DNA of 64,000 nucleotides from Mucilaginibacter ginsenosidivorans (GCF_007971025.1 NZ_CP042436.1:3224001-3288000); one strand, 5' to 3'. Shown: positions 34,882 to 44,931, counted from the first letter of the stretch. Notes: generated by a model from the sequence alone, not told the origin. A program made the numbers and translations.

Positions 34882-35426
34882 CTTCGAGATATCTTATTGT
34901 TAAAAATAGTAAGATAAGGTATTCTGTTGCGCTTGTCGCTATTGTATTGATTTGCAGTTACATTTTTGTCTGTTACGGCCATAAATATAATCGCGGCTAT
35001 GTTATCTTGCCAGTTACATTCTTGTTGATCGCCTATATATTTCTGCTGGACATTTGGAGTGATTGGCTTAAGATAAATAAACTTCACTGGCTCGGCAGAA
35101 GGATTGGCTTTTTTTTAATAATCGCTGTCACAGGCTCTTTGCTGGTCAATTTAAAAGATATCTATGAACGATCGCAGCTACAGAAATATGGGCTATTAGT
35201 TGATGGTAAAATAACCGATGCAGCAAGCGTTGATGGTTCAAGGACCGGTTATTTTTTCTCTGCCGGTGTAGAATATTATGTCAACAAAAAATTATATCAC
35301 CAGCGGGCCTTTAGCTCGTCGTACATTTATAAATATGGTGATAACGTGAAAATTCTTTGTTCGTCGCACGACCCCGAGCTAATCAAAATAATATCTCGTA
35401 AGTCCGGGTTAGACATTAAGTATTAA
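34878..35426 (+). CDS. Membrane protein with DUF3592-like domain
   Basis: A 182-residue protein coupled to mscL by an ATGA overlap. Three hydrophobic helices fill residues about 15-95. A soluble domain follows, with [30 protein letters not shown] and [18 protein letters not shown], resembling the DUF3592 family, whose role is unknown. Coupling to mscL may be incidental. It is AT-rich relative to neighbours and its stop overlaps the convergent ChaN-like stop by 4 bases. Confidence 0.7.
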   Translation: MTSRYLIVKNSKIRYSVALVAIVLICSYIFVCYGHKYNRGYVILPVTFLLIAYIFLLDIWSDWLKINKLHWLGRRIGFFLIIAVTGSLLVNLKDIYERSQLQKYGLLVDGKITDAASVDGSRTGYFFSAGVEYYVNKKLYHQRAFSSSYIYKYGDNVKILCSSHDPELIKIISRKSGLDIKY

Positions 35427-36295
35427 TATGTCTTAGGCAATTTGGGATCAGTAAGGATAATGTAATCATTATCCTTACTGTATTTACTCCAATCCGGGTT
35501 ATCGTAACTATCATCCGAAAAGCAGGCGATGTTGACTATCCTGGCCTTTTTGTCATACTTCTTAAGCTGGGCCGCCGCACCAAGCTTTTCCTGGCTGTGA
35601 AACCCGCCATTCACCTGGAAAACTTTATAGCCGTGATGTTTTTTAAGGAAGCGTGCTATCGACCAGCCCATCGTTGCATCCCAAACATTTTGCGCCTGAT
35701 ACATCTGCATATTGCCCATTGCGCCATGCCCGCCCATAATTTCCAGGAACTTGTCGTAGTAGGCACCTGTAGCGGTATCGATCGGGAGAGGAGGGAGCCA
35801 AGCCTTACCTGTTTTGTCCAGTTTATCCAGGCTGGCTAATCCCATCCGGTTTACCATATTTACGTAACGGGCGGGCGCATTCGCCGCAACAACAGGTATT
35901 CCACCCGCTTTGGCAAACTCTATCATCGGTCGGTAGTCCTTATAGTTTTTCCAGGCTCGACCCTCGGTGGTAAAGTTTTTTTCACGTATCAATCCGGCCA
36001 AATATTCATTTAATACGTTTTGGCAATCGGTTTCAAACATTTCCATACTCAGGGCCGACCTGCCTGGATATCTTCCCGCAAGTTTTTGAAATAAAAGCGA
36101 TTCCAGTACGTGGCAGGTCGAATCGTTATGCTCCTCGCCGAAAAAAAGCACGTCGGCATTATCTATCCCTGCTATAATGTCATCTGCCGATACCAGTTTT
36201 TGCTGGCTGGTGCTGTATATTTTATAATGCGGGTTCTCCTGGCTTAGCGTCAGCAGCGGCGCCAGCAGGAATATTAAGACTGCTAAATATTTCAT
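35423..36295 (-). CDS. ChaN/Tiki-like exported protein
   Basis: About 290 residues from the ATG giving MKYLAVLIFLLAPLLTLSQ, a signal peptide. The ChaN-type motif FFGEEHNDSTCHVLE is near residue 50, followed by SMEMFETDCQNVL and the helical repeats of the family. ChaN of Campylobacter binds haem and is tied to iron uptake; eukaryotic relatives (Tiki) are metalloproteases. Which role applies here is unclear. No iron-uptake genes are adjacent. It is divergent from rpmH. Confidence 0.85.
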   Translation of the reverse strand: MKYLAVLIFLLAPLLTLSQENPHYKIYSTSQQKLVSADDIIAGIDNADVLFFGEEHNDSTCHVLESLLFQKLAGRYPGRSALSMEMFETDCQNVLNEYLAGLIREKNFTTEGRAWKNYKDYRPMIEFAKAGGIPVVAANAPARYVNMVNRMGLASLDKLDKTGKAWLPPLPIDTATGAYYDKFLEIMGGHGAMGNMQMYQAQNVWDATMGWSIARFLKKHHGYKVFQVNGGFHSQEKLGAAAQLKKYDKKARIVNIACFSDDSYDNPDWSKYSKDNDYIILTDPKLPKTY

Positions 36296-36382
36296 AATAT
36301 GGAAGTTTACTGATTGCGCTGGCAATAAACAGTTAAGCAATATAACAATACAACAGCTCATTTAACAAATACTATAATTCTA

Positions 36383-36413
36383 TTTGAAAAGTATAAAAAA
36401 AGCACTAAATTTG
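36383..36413 (+). promoter_or_regulatory. Promoter of the rpmH-rnpA-yidD operon
   Basis: TTTG (36383-36386) and TAAATTTG (36406-36413) are separated by 19 bases, an exact match to the Bacteroidota -33/-7 consensus. The rpmH start lies 39 bases after the -7 element, leaving a leader of about 35 bases. Confidence 0.85.
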
Positions 36414-36452
36414 CGCTCTTGTTTTAAAACACGACGAATAGAATAAATAGCG

Positions 36453-36611
36453 ATGAAAAGAACGTTTCAGCCTTCTCAAAGAAAAAGAAGAAATAAACAC
36501 GGTTTCCGTGAGCGTATGGCAACTGCTAACGGCAGAAGAGTATTGGCAGCCAGAAGAGCAAAAGGCAGAAAAAGATTATCTGTTTCTGACGAGCGCTCGC
36601 ACAAAGCATAA
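36453..36611 (+). CDS. rpmH: 50S ribosomal protein L34
   Basis: A 52-residue, strongly basic protein beginning [20 protein letters not shown] and ending SDERSHKA, an unmistakable L34. It binds 23S rRNA in the large subunit. It precedes rnpA by 51 bases, the near-universal arrangement. A consensus promoter lies 39 bases upstream. Confidence 0.98.
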   Translation: MKRTFQPSQRKRRNKHGFRERMATANGRRVLAARRAKGRKRLSVSDERSHKA

Positions 36612-36662
36612 TTGCTTGTCTACAGGCTCCGACCGGTTATTGCTTTAAACTGCAGTTGAGGT

Positions 36663-37055
36663 ATGAGCAAAATATACAGCTTTACAAAAGAAGAACGGTT
36701 ATGTAATAAAAGGCTCATCTATGAGCTTTTTCATAATGGTTCTTCTTTTTTATGTTACCCCTTTAAGGTCTCGTGGATGGCAGTAAGCCAGCCCCAGGAT
36801 TTCCCCGCGCAGGTTTTATTCTCGGTGCCAAAAAAACGCTTCAAAAGCGCTGTCGACCGCAATTTGCTCAAAAGGCGCATGCGCGAGGCTTATCGGCTGA
36901 ATAAACAACAATACCTTTATTCGGCTCTTAAGCCTTTAGATAAACGGATAATTTTTTCAGTTGGCTATATTGGCAAGGAAATTAACGATTCCGACCTGAT
37001 CCATAAAAAAATGCTGAAGCTTTTGACCGGGCTTGCCGAACTTAGCGCCAAATGA
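36663..37055 (+). CDS. rnpA: Ribonuclease P protein component
   Basis: A 130-residue basic protein, the protein subunit that helps the RNase P RNA remove 5' leaders from pre-tRNA. The family pattern is visible: [45 protein letters not shown] (the RNR motif that contacts RNA) and the closing helix. It lies between rpmH and yidD; its stop overlaps the yidD start by ATGA. Confidence 0.97.
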   Translation: MSKIYSFTKEERLCNKRLIYELFHNGSSFLCYPFKVSWMAVSQPQDFPAQVLFSVPKKRFKSAVDRNLLKRRMREAYRLNKQQYLYSALKPLDKRIIFSVGYIGKEINDSDLIHKKMLKLLTGLAELSAK

Positions 37056-37294
37056 TGCTGATAATAGAAATATTAAAGACAGTTATCGGCTGGATATTTT
37101 TGTTGCTGATAAAAATCTATCAATATTTTATTTCGCCGCTTACCGGTGCATCATGCCGTTATACACCCACTTGTTCGCAATACGGGTTAGAGGCAATAAA
37201 AAAGCATGGTGCCTTTAAAGGCGGATGGTTAACTATAAAACGAATTGCAAGTTGTAACCCGTGGGGTGGGCATGGACACGATCCTGTCCCTTAG
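37052..37294 (+). CDS. yidD: Membrane protein insertion efficiency factor YidD
   Basis: An 80-residue membrane-associated protein with an amphipathic N terminus and the family core [21 protein letters not shown], then [29 protein letters not shown]. The conserved Cys residues and PWGGHGHDP end are diagnostic. YidD is thought to help YidC-dependent insertion of membrane proteins. It is translationally coupled to rnpA. Confidence 0.96.
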   Translation: MMLIIEILKTVIGWIFLLLIKIYQYFISPLTGASCRYTPTCSQYGLEAIKKHGAFKGGWLTIKRIASCNPWGGHGHDPVP

Positions 37295-37365
37295 GTATCG
37301 ACAATTATTAAATGAACCCAATAGTAGCTTTTAGCTTTATGCTTTCGGCTTTCAGCTTTTAAAAA

Positions 37366-38055
37366 ATGATACTTCAGGTAGAAACAGCCACAACAGTATG
37401 CTCGGTAGCTTTGTCGGAAAACGGAAAGATCTTGGCCTGCAGGGAAGCCGACCAGCGGAATATCCATGCTGAAAAGATCACGGTTTTTGTCAACGAGGTA
37501 TTGCAGGCAGCCGGTAAAAATTTCGATAATATTGACGCCATAGCTATAAGCAGCGGCCCAGGCTCTTACACAGGTTTACGTATCGGTGTTTCGGCGGCAA
37601 AAGGGTTAAGCTTTGCCCTGGATAAACCGTTGATCGCTGTCGAAACGCTGGAAACAATGGCATGGGGCCTCATCGGTCAAAGTACTTTTGATCCGGGAAC
37701 TTTGCTTTGCCCGATGATAGACGCGCGGCGCATGGAAGTTTACACAGCTGTCTTCGATCCCGATGGAAATAAGATACTGCCAACATCTGCAGAAATAATT
37801 GACGAAAATAGCTTCAAGAACCTGTTGTCGGATCACAAAATCATTTTCTTTGGAGATGGCGCCGAAAAGTGCCGCGAAGTATTAAGCATCCATTCAAATG
37901 CAGAGATATTAAGCGACTTTGCCAATTCTGCAAAATACCTTACCAAAAGAGCGACGGAGAAATATCTTGCAAAGGAGTTTGAAGATGTGGCTTATTTTGA
38001 ACCTTATTACCTGAAGGATTTTATAGCAGGAAAAAGGGCTACTGATAAGTCTTGA
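37366..38055 (+). CDS. tsaB: tRNA threonylcarbamoyladenosine biosynthesis protein TsaB
   Basis: A 229-residue ASKHA-fold protein. It lacks the HxEGH iron motif of the catalytic paralogue TsaD, as expected. Landmarks are ILQVETATTVCSVALSENG at the start and AIAISSGPGSYTGLRIGVSAAKGLSFAL. TsaB forms a complex with TsaD and TsaE that makes the t6A modification at A37 of ANN-decoding tRNAs. It follows yidD across 71 bases containing an AGCTTT-rich repeat. Its 3' end overlaps the convergent DUF5723 gene by 17 bases. Confidence 0.95.
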   Translation: MILQVETATTVCSVALSENGKILACREADQRNIHAEKITVFVNEVLQAAGKNFDNIDAIAISSGPGSYTGLRIGVSAAKGLSFALDKPLIAVETLETMAWGLIGQSTFDPGTLLCPMIDARRMEVYTAVFDPDGNKILPTSAEIIDENSFKNLLSDHKIIFFGDGAEKCREVLSIHSNAEILSDFANSAKYLTKRATEKYLAKEFEDVAYFEPYYLKDFIAGKRATDKS

Positions 38056-39463
38056 ATAGCCGGTTGTATAAACGGCCAATGAATCCTTTTTCGCCCATAG
38101 GAATTGTACTTGCGTTGAGCGGGTGCTCTATTACCGGTCCGAATTTAAGAGAGAATCCTAAAAAGAAGCTGGCGCCGGTAAACGAACTGTTGCCATATGA
38201 TGAATAGTTATTGGTTGCTCCCGCCAACGCCGCGGTCTTTAATAATTTATCTGTGCCGATAAAAAATTCCCCATTGTAGGATTTGATCATAAACTGGGTG
38301 CCCAGGTTGAACAGATTCATGTCGTCGTAGCTTGCGGTCAAGCTAAAGTGATAGTTTTTGTACTGAAAATGGTTTACAAGCGCGCCGGTATAATTTGTGT
38401 AATATAACTCCTTTGATACGACAACAGTAGGGGAATATTTGATAGAGTGATCGTCGTTTACCCAATATGACTTTGTAGCGCTTAACTCGAATAGTGCATT
38501 TGTTGGCGTTGTAAACGATTGAAATACTTTTTTACTTCTGAGTATATTGTTTACCTGGTTGAAAATGCTATCCTCGCGGTGCGGAGTAGTGACACCATTT
38601 ATGGTTTCGGTACCATTAAAGTTGGACACGCCCGATTCGCTATACCAATGGATAAAACCAAGATCTTTTAAATTAACCTGTATGGTAACATTGTCTTCGG
38701 TCCTGTAGGAAGTGCCGAGGCTGATCTGTGCACCGGGGCTGCGGGTGGTAGGTAAAAAGCTCCGGCTATCGAAATTGCCGGGCCCCTTGCTTTGATAATA
38801 TTTGCCCCTTAGGGAAATTATTGCAGCGTCGTTTTCATTGTCGAAATTGATATGCGACTGATAGATGTCCACCTTATTATAGTCAATGCCAAGCAAAGCA
38901 CTCAATTTTACGCCTATGGCAAGCCTATTGGTTACTTTTTCCCGATACGAAAAGCCTATCGAGTTATATATCTGGTAGTAATAGTGGTCATTGAAAATAT
39001 CATTATACGTGCTGTTGGCGAATGCTCCGGGTCCGTTGAAAACGGCAATAGACTCATCGGAAAAATATCCCCTGCCCTCCAGCTTTGTTTGTGCAAAAAA
39101 ACCAAGTTCAACGTCTCCCTTCAAACTCGAAAACATTTTGAACATAAGCAGGTATGCATTTCCACTAATATTGACGTGGTTGAATTTGTTGTTACCGATC
39201 TCGAGGACGCTATTATTGTATTTCCCTCCAAACGCCCTGTCCACAAGGGTGGATTGCGCATCGCCAGTTAAAAAGAAACCGGCGTTAAAATTAGGAACAA
39301 AAAAATTGAAGGCATACATTTTACTGGTATCTGGTACAAAGGCCCTTTGCGAAGGGTTTTCAAACGAATCGTATAAAGTTCCGGTGTTGTATTGTGAAAA
39401 CTGTTGCGAGAACCCCTTTGCTGCTAACAATAAAAAACAAGAAACCAGTAAAAACTTCTTCAT
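38039..39463 (-). CDS. DUF5723-family outer-membrane protein
   Basis: A 474-residue exported protein. The signal peptide ends near GFSQQ (residue 20), then TLYDSFENPSQRAFVPDTSKMYAFNF begins a beta-rich body with strands such as HVNISGNAYLLMF, NHFQYKNYHFSLTASYDDM and a final aromatic end. The pattern fits DUF5723, an uncharacterised Bacteroidota barrel family. Function unknown. It may be co-transcribed with the protein at 39610, 146 bases upstream. Confidence 0.8.
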   Translation of the reverse strand: MKKFLLVSCFLLLAAKGFSQQFSQYNTGTLYDSFENPSQRAFVPDTSKMYAFNFFVPNFNAGFFLTGDAQSTLVDRAFGGKYNNSVLEIGNNKFNHVNISGNAYLLMFKMFSSLKGDVELGFFAQTKLEGRGYFSDESIAVFNGPGAFANSTYNDIFNDHYYYQIYNSIGFSYREKVTNRLAIGVKLSALLGIDYNKVDIYQSHINFDNENDAAIISLRGKYYQSKGPGNFDSRSFLPTTRSPGAQISLGTSYRTEDNVTIQVNLKDLGFIHWYSESGVSNFNGTETINGVTTPHREDSIFNQVNNILRSKKVFQSFTTPTNALFELSATKSYWVNDDHSIKYSPTVVVSKELYYTNYTGALVNHFQYKNYHFSLTASYDDMNLFNLGTQFMIKSYNGEFFIGTDKLLKTAALAGATNNYSSYGNSSFTGASFFLGFSLKFGPVIEHPLNASTIPMGEKGFIGRLYNRLFKTYQ

Positions 39464-39609
39464 TATAAGTATCTCAGGGGCTATATGTTAGTTTATGCGT
39501 TTTAAAGATAAACTTCAAAAACTATTTTTATACTAAAAATTAAAAATTAACAGCTTTATCCCTTAAACGGGATTTTAGGTGTTGGGTTGTGTAAATACAG
39601 CAGATTTTT

Positions 39610-41205
39610 TCAGAAAGAGCTTTTTAATGATGCTGTATCGGTGTTTAAACGCATACAAAAGTTGGTATAAAAGCTTTTGTCGGACGATGAAAGTTGCCAC
39701 GAAGCACCGTAGAAATTTTTCCAGCCCGGATTTGCCTGGTCAAGGTTTTCGTAGAAAGATAATTTCATATCCTGCCTGAATAATTGGGTTGCATTTTTGA
39801 ATTGGATGAAAAATGACACGTTGCTTTTTTCGGCCAGCAGGTTGTTGAAATCATTATAGCCGTTAGTCTTGACCAGGAATTTCCGGTTCACGTAGGTATC
39901 GGTATAGCTGACAATTTCGGAGGTGCTGTTCGTTAGTACCAGGTAATTGTCGATCACTTTAAAATACGGTCTTTTAAACTGGCTGAAAGCTTCGCCAAGT
40001 AATATCTCCGGTACATTTTCGTAGGTGAACTGGCCGGTGTTATCAGAACTCATTTTGCAGGTATTGGTGAGTAGCCCTAATAGTTTCGAGCCATCTTTTA
40101 ACTGTACTATGCCTATCTTTTCGTGGTAATGTGTGGTTACTATGGCAAATTCGTTTCCCAGTAGCCGCGGAAACTCCTTTTGTAAGGAAATGCCCGTTTC
40201 CTTTTTTATCTTACCAAGTATGTTGCTTCGTTGCGGGCCAAAATCACTTCCTGATTCCCAAATTGCCAATTCCGACTCAAATTTTATCGGGTCTGAAACT
40301 GAGAAATTTGTAAAGTAAGCTGTGGTGGAAGGAAATAGCTCCTTCAGGTGATTAGCAACCGGTTGCTGGCCGCTGAAAAGGCCCAGATATCCTTCCGGCT
40401 CGTTATTTTGTGGCTCGCTTGTTCCATTAAATATCAGGGCATCGCTTTTAAAGTTAAGGCTCAATGCAGCCAACCCTGGAAACTGGCGGAAGTTTTTAAC
40501 GATATCATAGTTCCTGCTTAAAAACACCTGTTCAACTAAGGGGGTAAGCGCGCGGTAGTTCAGATAAAGGTTCGCGAGCGAGTTGGAGCGTTGCTGATCA
40601 GGCAGTAATACAAATGCCTGTTTTTCCCGTCGGTAATCGTAAGCCGCACAGCGGTTAATAACCTCTTTCGAAAAGCTACCCGACAGACAGTAGTCATCTT
40701 TATTGATCACGTAAAACCTTTTTTTAAGGTCGTTCAGGTAAATAATGTAACCTGGCTTGCCGTCAAACTCCGTTGGTGTTATCAGCATGCCGTTTTTTGG
40801 TTGTTTTGATAATTGTTCCAATGCAGCCTCGCTGAACTCCTTTGAAACGGATACAGTTAGCAGAAAATCAATTGAATTATCCTTCTGCGGGTGAAGCGAA
40901 ACAAAAATATCCTGCCCGTTAAAATATTTTTTGAGCAGGGTATTTTGAAGCAATAGCTTTTGTAAAGCAGTTAACTCATCCTGGTTATCCTGGCCAAGTA
41001 AATTACTGAAGAGGTTGCTCCCGGCAAAAATGTCATAAAATTCCTTATCGTTGTTGAATTCGAATATCAGCGAGGCATCATTCGGGATGGTGCGCATAGC
41101 CAGGTTGGCGTATTTGCCTGCAGTATTGAGGTGACGAAAATAAACGACCGTTACCAATGCGGTTGCAGCAAATAACAGAACTGTAATGATAATTAGTCGT
41201 TTCAT
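39610..41205 (-). CDS. Membrane-anchored envelope protein of unknown function (DUF3352-like)
   Basis: A 531-residue protein with one N-terminal anchor helix (about 4-22), then a large soluble region, probably periplasmic. Motifs such as RTIPNDASLIFEF, the pairing of beta strands, and EFAIVTTHYH resemble the loosely defined DUF3352 group seen in Bacteroidota envelopes. I cannot assign a function. It is the likely upstream neighbour of the DUF5723 gene in a short operon. Confidence 0.65.
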   Translation of the reverse strand: MKRLIIITVLLFAATALVTVVYFRHLNTAGKYANLAMRTIPNDASLIFEFNNDKEFYDIFAGSNLFSNLLGQDNQDELTALQKLLLQNTLLKKYFNGQDIFVSLHPQKDNSIDFLLTVSVSKEFSEAALEQLSKQPKNGMLITPTEFDGKPGYIIYLNDLKKRFYVINKDDYCLSGSFSKEVINRCAAYDYRREKQAFVLLPDQQRSNSLANLYLNYRALTPLVEQVFLSRNYDIVKNFRQFPGLAALSLNFKSDALIFNGTSEPQNNEPEGYLGLFSGQQPVANHLKELFPSTTAYFTNFSVSDPIKFESELAIWESGSDFGPQRSNILGKIKKETGISLQKEFPRLLGNEFAIVTTHYHEKIGIVQLKDGSKLLGLLTNTCKMSSDNTGQFTYENVPEILLGEAFSQFKRPYFKVIDNYLVLTNSTSEIVSYTDTYVNRKFLVKTNGYNDFNNLLAEKSNVSFFIQFKNATQLFRQDMKLSFYENLDQANPGWKNFYGASWQLSSSDKSFYTNFCMRLNTDTASLKSSF

Positions 41206-41289
41206 GGATTCAAATCACACAAAGGTAGATTTTTGGCGGTCAGCGGTAAAGTAATACTTTCAAATGGTAACTTAGCACTTTATATACCG

Positions 41290-41673
41290 ATGAACAGGAA
41301 AATTGTTATTACGGCTGCTGTATTAGGAATGTTTGGGGTTATTGCAGGCGCCTTTGCCGCACATGGTTTAAAACCCAAACTAACCGCTTATCAGCTGGAT
41401 GTATGGCACACGGCTGTACAGTACCAGTTCTATCATGTTTTCGCGCTGCTGTTCCTTTCCATGCTTCCTGCCGATCGCAAATTCATTGGTCCCGCATATT
41501 GGCTGTTCACCTTAGGGGTCGTGTTCTTTTCAGGTTCATTATACCTCCTTGCATGCCAGGATCTGCTTGGATTGCACATATCCAATATTATAGGCCCAAT
41601 AACACCCCTGGGCGGGTTGCTGTTCATAGCCGGCTGGGCCGCTCTGGCCCTGGGAGCCATCAGAAATAAATAA
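41290..41673 (+). CDS. DUF423-family small membrane protein
   Basis: A 127-residue protein from the ATG giving MNRKIVITAAVLGMFGVI. Four helices and the AGAFAAHGLKPKL motif identify the DUF423 (YgdD) family. The end AGWAALALGAI is typical. Function is unknown. It is followed by priA 4 bases later, suggesting co-transcription. An ATG 57 bases upstream gives a less likely longer form. Confidence 0.88.
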   Translation: MNRKIVITAAVLGMFGVIAGAFAAHGLKPKLTAYQLDVWHTAVQYQFYHVFALLFLSMLPADRKFIGPAYWLFTLGVVFFSGSLYLLACQDLLGLHISNIIGPITPLGGLLFIAGWAALALGAIRNK

Positions 41674-41677
41674 TCTC

Positions 41678-44164
41678 ATGCTCGAATTTGCCGACATACA
41701 GCATACCGACAGGGAAACGCTATTTGTGGAGGTTATCCTGCCATTGGCGATATCGAAGAACTATACCTACCGGGTGCCTTTTTCGTTGAACGATTCGGTC
41801 TTTATTGGTAAAAGGGTAGTGGTGCAGTTTGGTAAAAGTAAGTTATATACCGCCATTATTGCCGCTGTTGGCAACCAGGCGCCCGAAAAATATGAGGCCA
41901 AATACCTGCTCGATATTTTAGATGACAGGCCCGTGGTAACCGGAAGGCAACTCCGGTTTTGGCAATGGCTGGCGGATTACTACCTCTGCAATATGGGCGA
42001 AGTAATGAATGCAGCATTGCCTTCGGCATTGAAATTGGCCAGTGAGACCAAAATCGAATTGAACAAGGATTTCCAGGTTGATAAAAGCACCCTGCACGAC
42101 AAAGAGTTCCTGATAACCGAAGCCCTCGAGATTCAAAACGAGCTCACGGTTGGCGATATAGTCAAATTGTTGGGCCAGAAAACAGTGATGCCTATCCTGA
42201 AATCGATGTTTGAAAAGAATATCATTAATATTTCGGAAGAAGTTAGCGAACGTTATAAACCACGGAAAAGGACTTTTCTCACACTCAACCCCATTTACAA
42301 CGATCCGGATAATCTACGCGAGCTTTTTCCGATCCTTGAAAAGCGTGCCCCCAAACAAGCCGATGCCCTGCTGGCCTATATCAAATTGGCGAGGACACAA
42401 AAGACGATATCAAAAAATGAATTGATAGAAGAAAGCGGTGCGGGCGATGCAAGTATCAGGTCGCTTATTGAAAAGGAAATATTAGTAGCCGAAGAAAAGA
42501 ATGTGAGCCGCTTGTATTTTGATGAGGATGAGTTCTCGGATAATTTTCAACTTAGTGACACACAGGAACAGGTATTGAATGATATAAAGCAACAGTTTAG
42601 CGAAAAAGATGTGGTACTGCTTCATGGTGTAACGTCATCCGGCAAAACACAGCTTTATATCCGGCTGATAGAAGATATGATCAATTCCGGCAAACAGGTG
42701 CTTTACCTGCTGCCCGAGATCGCTTTAACAACGCATATTATCGAACGCCTTCGCCAATATTTCGGCGGCAACATAGGTGTTTATCATTCGCGTTTCAATG
42801 ATAACGAACGTGTGGAGGTGTGGCAGAAAGTACTGAATCATGAATATAAAGTGATCCTCGGCGCGCGGTCATCCGTCTTTCTTCCGTTTGCTGACCTTGG
42901 TTTGATCATTGTGGACGAGGAACATGAAACATCATACAAGCAGTTCGATCCGGCTCCGCGTTATAACGCCAGGGACGCTGCTATTTACCTCGGTAACATG
43001 TACCAGGGTAAGGTTTTGCTTGGCTCGGCCACACCTTCGTTCGAGTCGTATTACAATGCCCGTACACACAAGTACGGTTTTGCTGAGCTGGCTGAGCGCT
43101 TTGGCGGGGTTGAACTGCCCAAAACTGAAGTGGTAAGTATTACCGAAGAGTTGAAAAAGAAAACCATGCAGTCGCACTTTACCAGTGTGCTGATGGATGA
43201 TATAAAAACCGCTCTCGCCAACAAGGAGCAGGTGATCCTGTTCCAAAACCGCCGTGGGTACGCGCCATTAATGATGTGCAAGGTTTGTGCTTATACGCCC
43301 AAATGTGTCAATTGCGATGTGAGCCTCACCTTTCATAAAAGCAGCGGAAAACTGCATTGCCATTATTGCGGATATAAGGAAGAAGCACCATCCATCTGCC
43401 CGGCGTGTGGATCGACGCACCTGGAATATAAGGGTTTTGGTACCGAGAAGGTAGAAGATGAATTGAGTATGTTGCTGCCCGGGGCACGGATAGCCCGCAT
43501 GGACCTGGATACCACACGTTCGAGAAATTCTTTACAAAACATCCTGAACGACCTGGAAGAGAAAAAGATAGATATCCTGGTAGGTACGCAAATGGTGGCC
43601 AAGGGACTCGACTTTTCTGATGTTACGGTTATTGGAATTATCAATGCAGATAGCCTGTTAAAATATCCTGATTACCATGCCAACGAACGCAGCTTCCAGA
43701 TGCTGGCGCAGGTAAGCGGCAGGGCAGGCCGCAGGGGCAAACAGGGTAAAGTAGTTATTCAAACATATGACCCTAACCACCGGGTTATCAGGCAGGTAAT
43801 AGAAAATGATTATAAGGATCTGTACTTTACAGAAATGGAAGAGCGTAAAAGCTTCAAATATCCGCCGTTCTATCGTATTATCAATTTGGATGTAAAACAC
43901 AAAAGCCAGGACATATTATATAACCAGGCCGAATACCTTGCAACCGAGCTCCGCAAGAACTTTGGCGACCGTGTTATAGGGCCCGAATATCCGCTCATCA
44001 GCCGTATCCGTAATTACTATATCAAATCCATCATGCTCAAATTTGAGCGGGATGTGGAGTCCATTAACCGCGCAAAGGCAATCATTAAGGATGTCATCAC
44101 TCAGTTTCAAACGACTAAGTTGAGCAAGGGTGCAATCATACAGGCAGACGTCGACCCAGTCTGA
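41678..44164 (+). CDS. priA: Primosomal protein N' (replication restart helicase)
   Basis: An 828-residue superfamily 2 DNA helicase that recognises stalled forks and loads the replicative helicase. The N-terminal third carries the 3'-end binding and winged-helix domains. The helicase core has Walker A GVTSSGKT, the DEEH box (IIVDEEHETSYKQ), and motif QVSGRAGRRGKQG near the end. Eight Cys in two zinc clusters are visible in CKVCAYTPKCVNCD and HCHYCGY...CPACGS. Length is normal for Bacteroidota PriA. Confidence 0.96.
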   Translation: MLEFADIQHTDRETLFVEVILPLAISKNYTYRVPFSLNDSVFIGKRVVVQFGKSKLYTAIIAAVGNQAPEKYEAKYLLDILDDRPVVTGRQLRFWQWLADYYLCNMGEVMNAALPSALKLASETKIELNKDFQVDKSTLHDKEFLITEALEIQNELTVGDIVKLLGQKTVMPILKSMFEKNIINISEEVSERYKPRKRTFLTLNPIYNDPDNLRELFPILEKRAPKQADALLAYIKLARTQKTISKNELIEESGAGDASIRSLIEKEILVAEEKNVSRLYFDEDEFSDNFQLSDTQEQVLNDIKQQFSEKDVVLLHGVTSSGKTQLYIRLIEDMINSGKQVLYLLPEIALTTHIIERLRQYFGGNIGVYHSRFNDNERVEVWQKVLNHEYKVILGARSSVFLPFADLGLIIVDEEHETSYKQFDPAPRYNARDAAIYLGNMYQGKVLLGSATPSFESYYNARTHKYGFAELAERFGGVELPKTEVVSITEELKKKTMQSHFTSVLMDDIKTALANKEQVILFQNRRGYAPLMMCKVCAYTPKCVNCDVSLTFHKSSGKLHCHYCGYKEEAPSICPACGSTHLEYKGFGTEKVEDELSMLLPGARIARMDLDTTRSRNSLQNILNDLEEKKIDILVGTQMVAKGLDFSDVTVIGIINADSLLKYPDYHANERSFQMLAQVSGRAGRRGKQGKVVIQTYDPNHRVIRQVIENDYKDLYFTEMEERKSFKYPPFYRIINLDVKHKSQDILYNQAEYLATELRKNFGDRVIGPEYPLISRIRNYYIKSIMLKFERDVESINRAKAIIKDVITQFQTTKLSKGAIIQADVDPV

Positions 44165-44169
44165 TTTTT

Positions 44170-44195
44170 GTCATTCCGAGCGCAGCGAAGAATCT
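44170..44195. repeat. Fragment of dispersed repeat
   Basis: The 26 bases beginning GTCATTCCGAGCGCAGCGAA lie 6 bases after the priA stop. From memory, near-identical pieces are scattered in many bacterial genomes, often paired as hairpins. Only one arm is visible here, followed by two direct copies of ACCTGAATTTCT. Confidence 0.6.
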
Positions 44196-44259
44196 AATAC
44201 CTGAATTTCTGTGTAACCTGAATTTCTAAACATTCCTGCTCAGACTACCGAAATCGTGC

Positions 44260-44267
44260 TAACTTTG
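44260..44267 (+). promoter_or_regulatory. -7 element directly before pcm
   Basis: TAACTTTG matches TAnnTTTG exactly and ends 7 bases before the pcm ATG, which predicts a transcript with almost no leader. Confidence 0.55.
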
Positions 44268-44274
44268 TTGGCAA

Positions 44275-44931
44275 ATGGCTTATAAGTTTATAGACAATTA
44301 CCGTGAACAAGGCGCCCGCAAAAGGCTTGTTGAGATATTGGAGAAAAAGGGCATCGATGATAAGCAGATATTAAAAGCGATCGGCAAAGTTCCCCGCCAT
44401 TTCTTTTTCGATGAAACTTTCTGGAACCAGGCTTATAAAGATATTGCCTTCCCGATTGGCGAGGAGCAAACCATATCACAGCCTTATACTGTTGCCTACC
44501 AAACCCAACTGCTACATATCAAAAAAGGCGATAAAGTGCTGGAAATTGGCACAGGTTCAGGTTACCAGGCTTGCATATTGATGGAGCTTGGAGCTGATGT
44601 GTATACCATTGAAAGGCAGGAAAAGCTATATCAGCGCACCATACAGGTTTTGCCCTACATGGGTTATAAACCCAAATTCTTTTTAGGCGATGGCTCCAGG
44701 GGCATAAAAGAACATGCACCTTATGATAAGATCATCGTAACTGCCGGCGCGCCTACCGTACCCGACGAGCTATTAAAACAACTTAAAATTGGCGGTATCC
44801 TGGTGATACCGGTGGGAGATGAAGACAAACAGAAAATGGTGACGGTACTAAAAACAGCTGAAAACGATTACGAGAAACACGTATTGGATACTTTCAGGTT
44901 TGTGCCGTTGGTGGGGGATAAGGCTTGGTAG
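44275..44931 (+). CDS. pcm: Protein-L-isoaspartate O-methyltransferase
   Basis: A 218-residue SAM-dependent enzyme that repairs isoaspartyl residues in aged proteins by methylating them. The SAM motif is KVLEIGTGSGYQACIL; the isoaspartyl-binding signature precedes it as GEEQTISQPYTVAYQTQLL. Length and order match the family. It follows priA with a short AT-rich gap and has its own -7 element. Confidence 0.95.
   Translation: MAYKFIDNYREQGARKRLVEILEKKGIDDKQILKAIGKVPRHFFFDETFWNQAYKDIAFPIGEEQTISQPYTVAYQTQLLHIKKGDKVLEIGTGSGYQACILMELGADVYTIERQEKLYQRTIQVLPYMGYKPKFFLGDGSRGIKEHAPYDKIIVTAGAPTVPDELLKQLKIGGILVIPVGDEDKQKMVTVLKTAENDYEKHVLDTFRFVPLVGDKAW

Noticed and set aside
36360..36660. Possible replication origin near rpmH
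   Set aside because: No dnaA gene and no cluster of DnaA boxes is visible; in this phylum rpmH-rnpA is often away from oriC.
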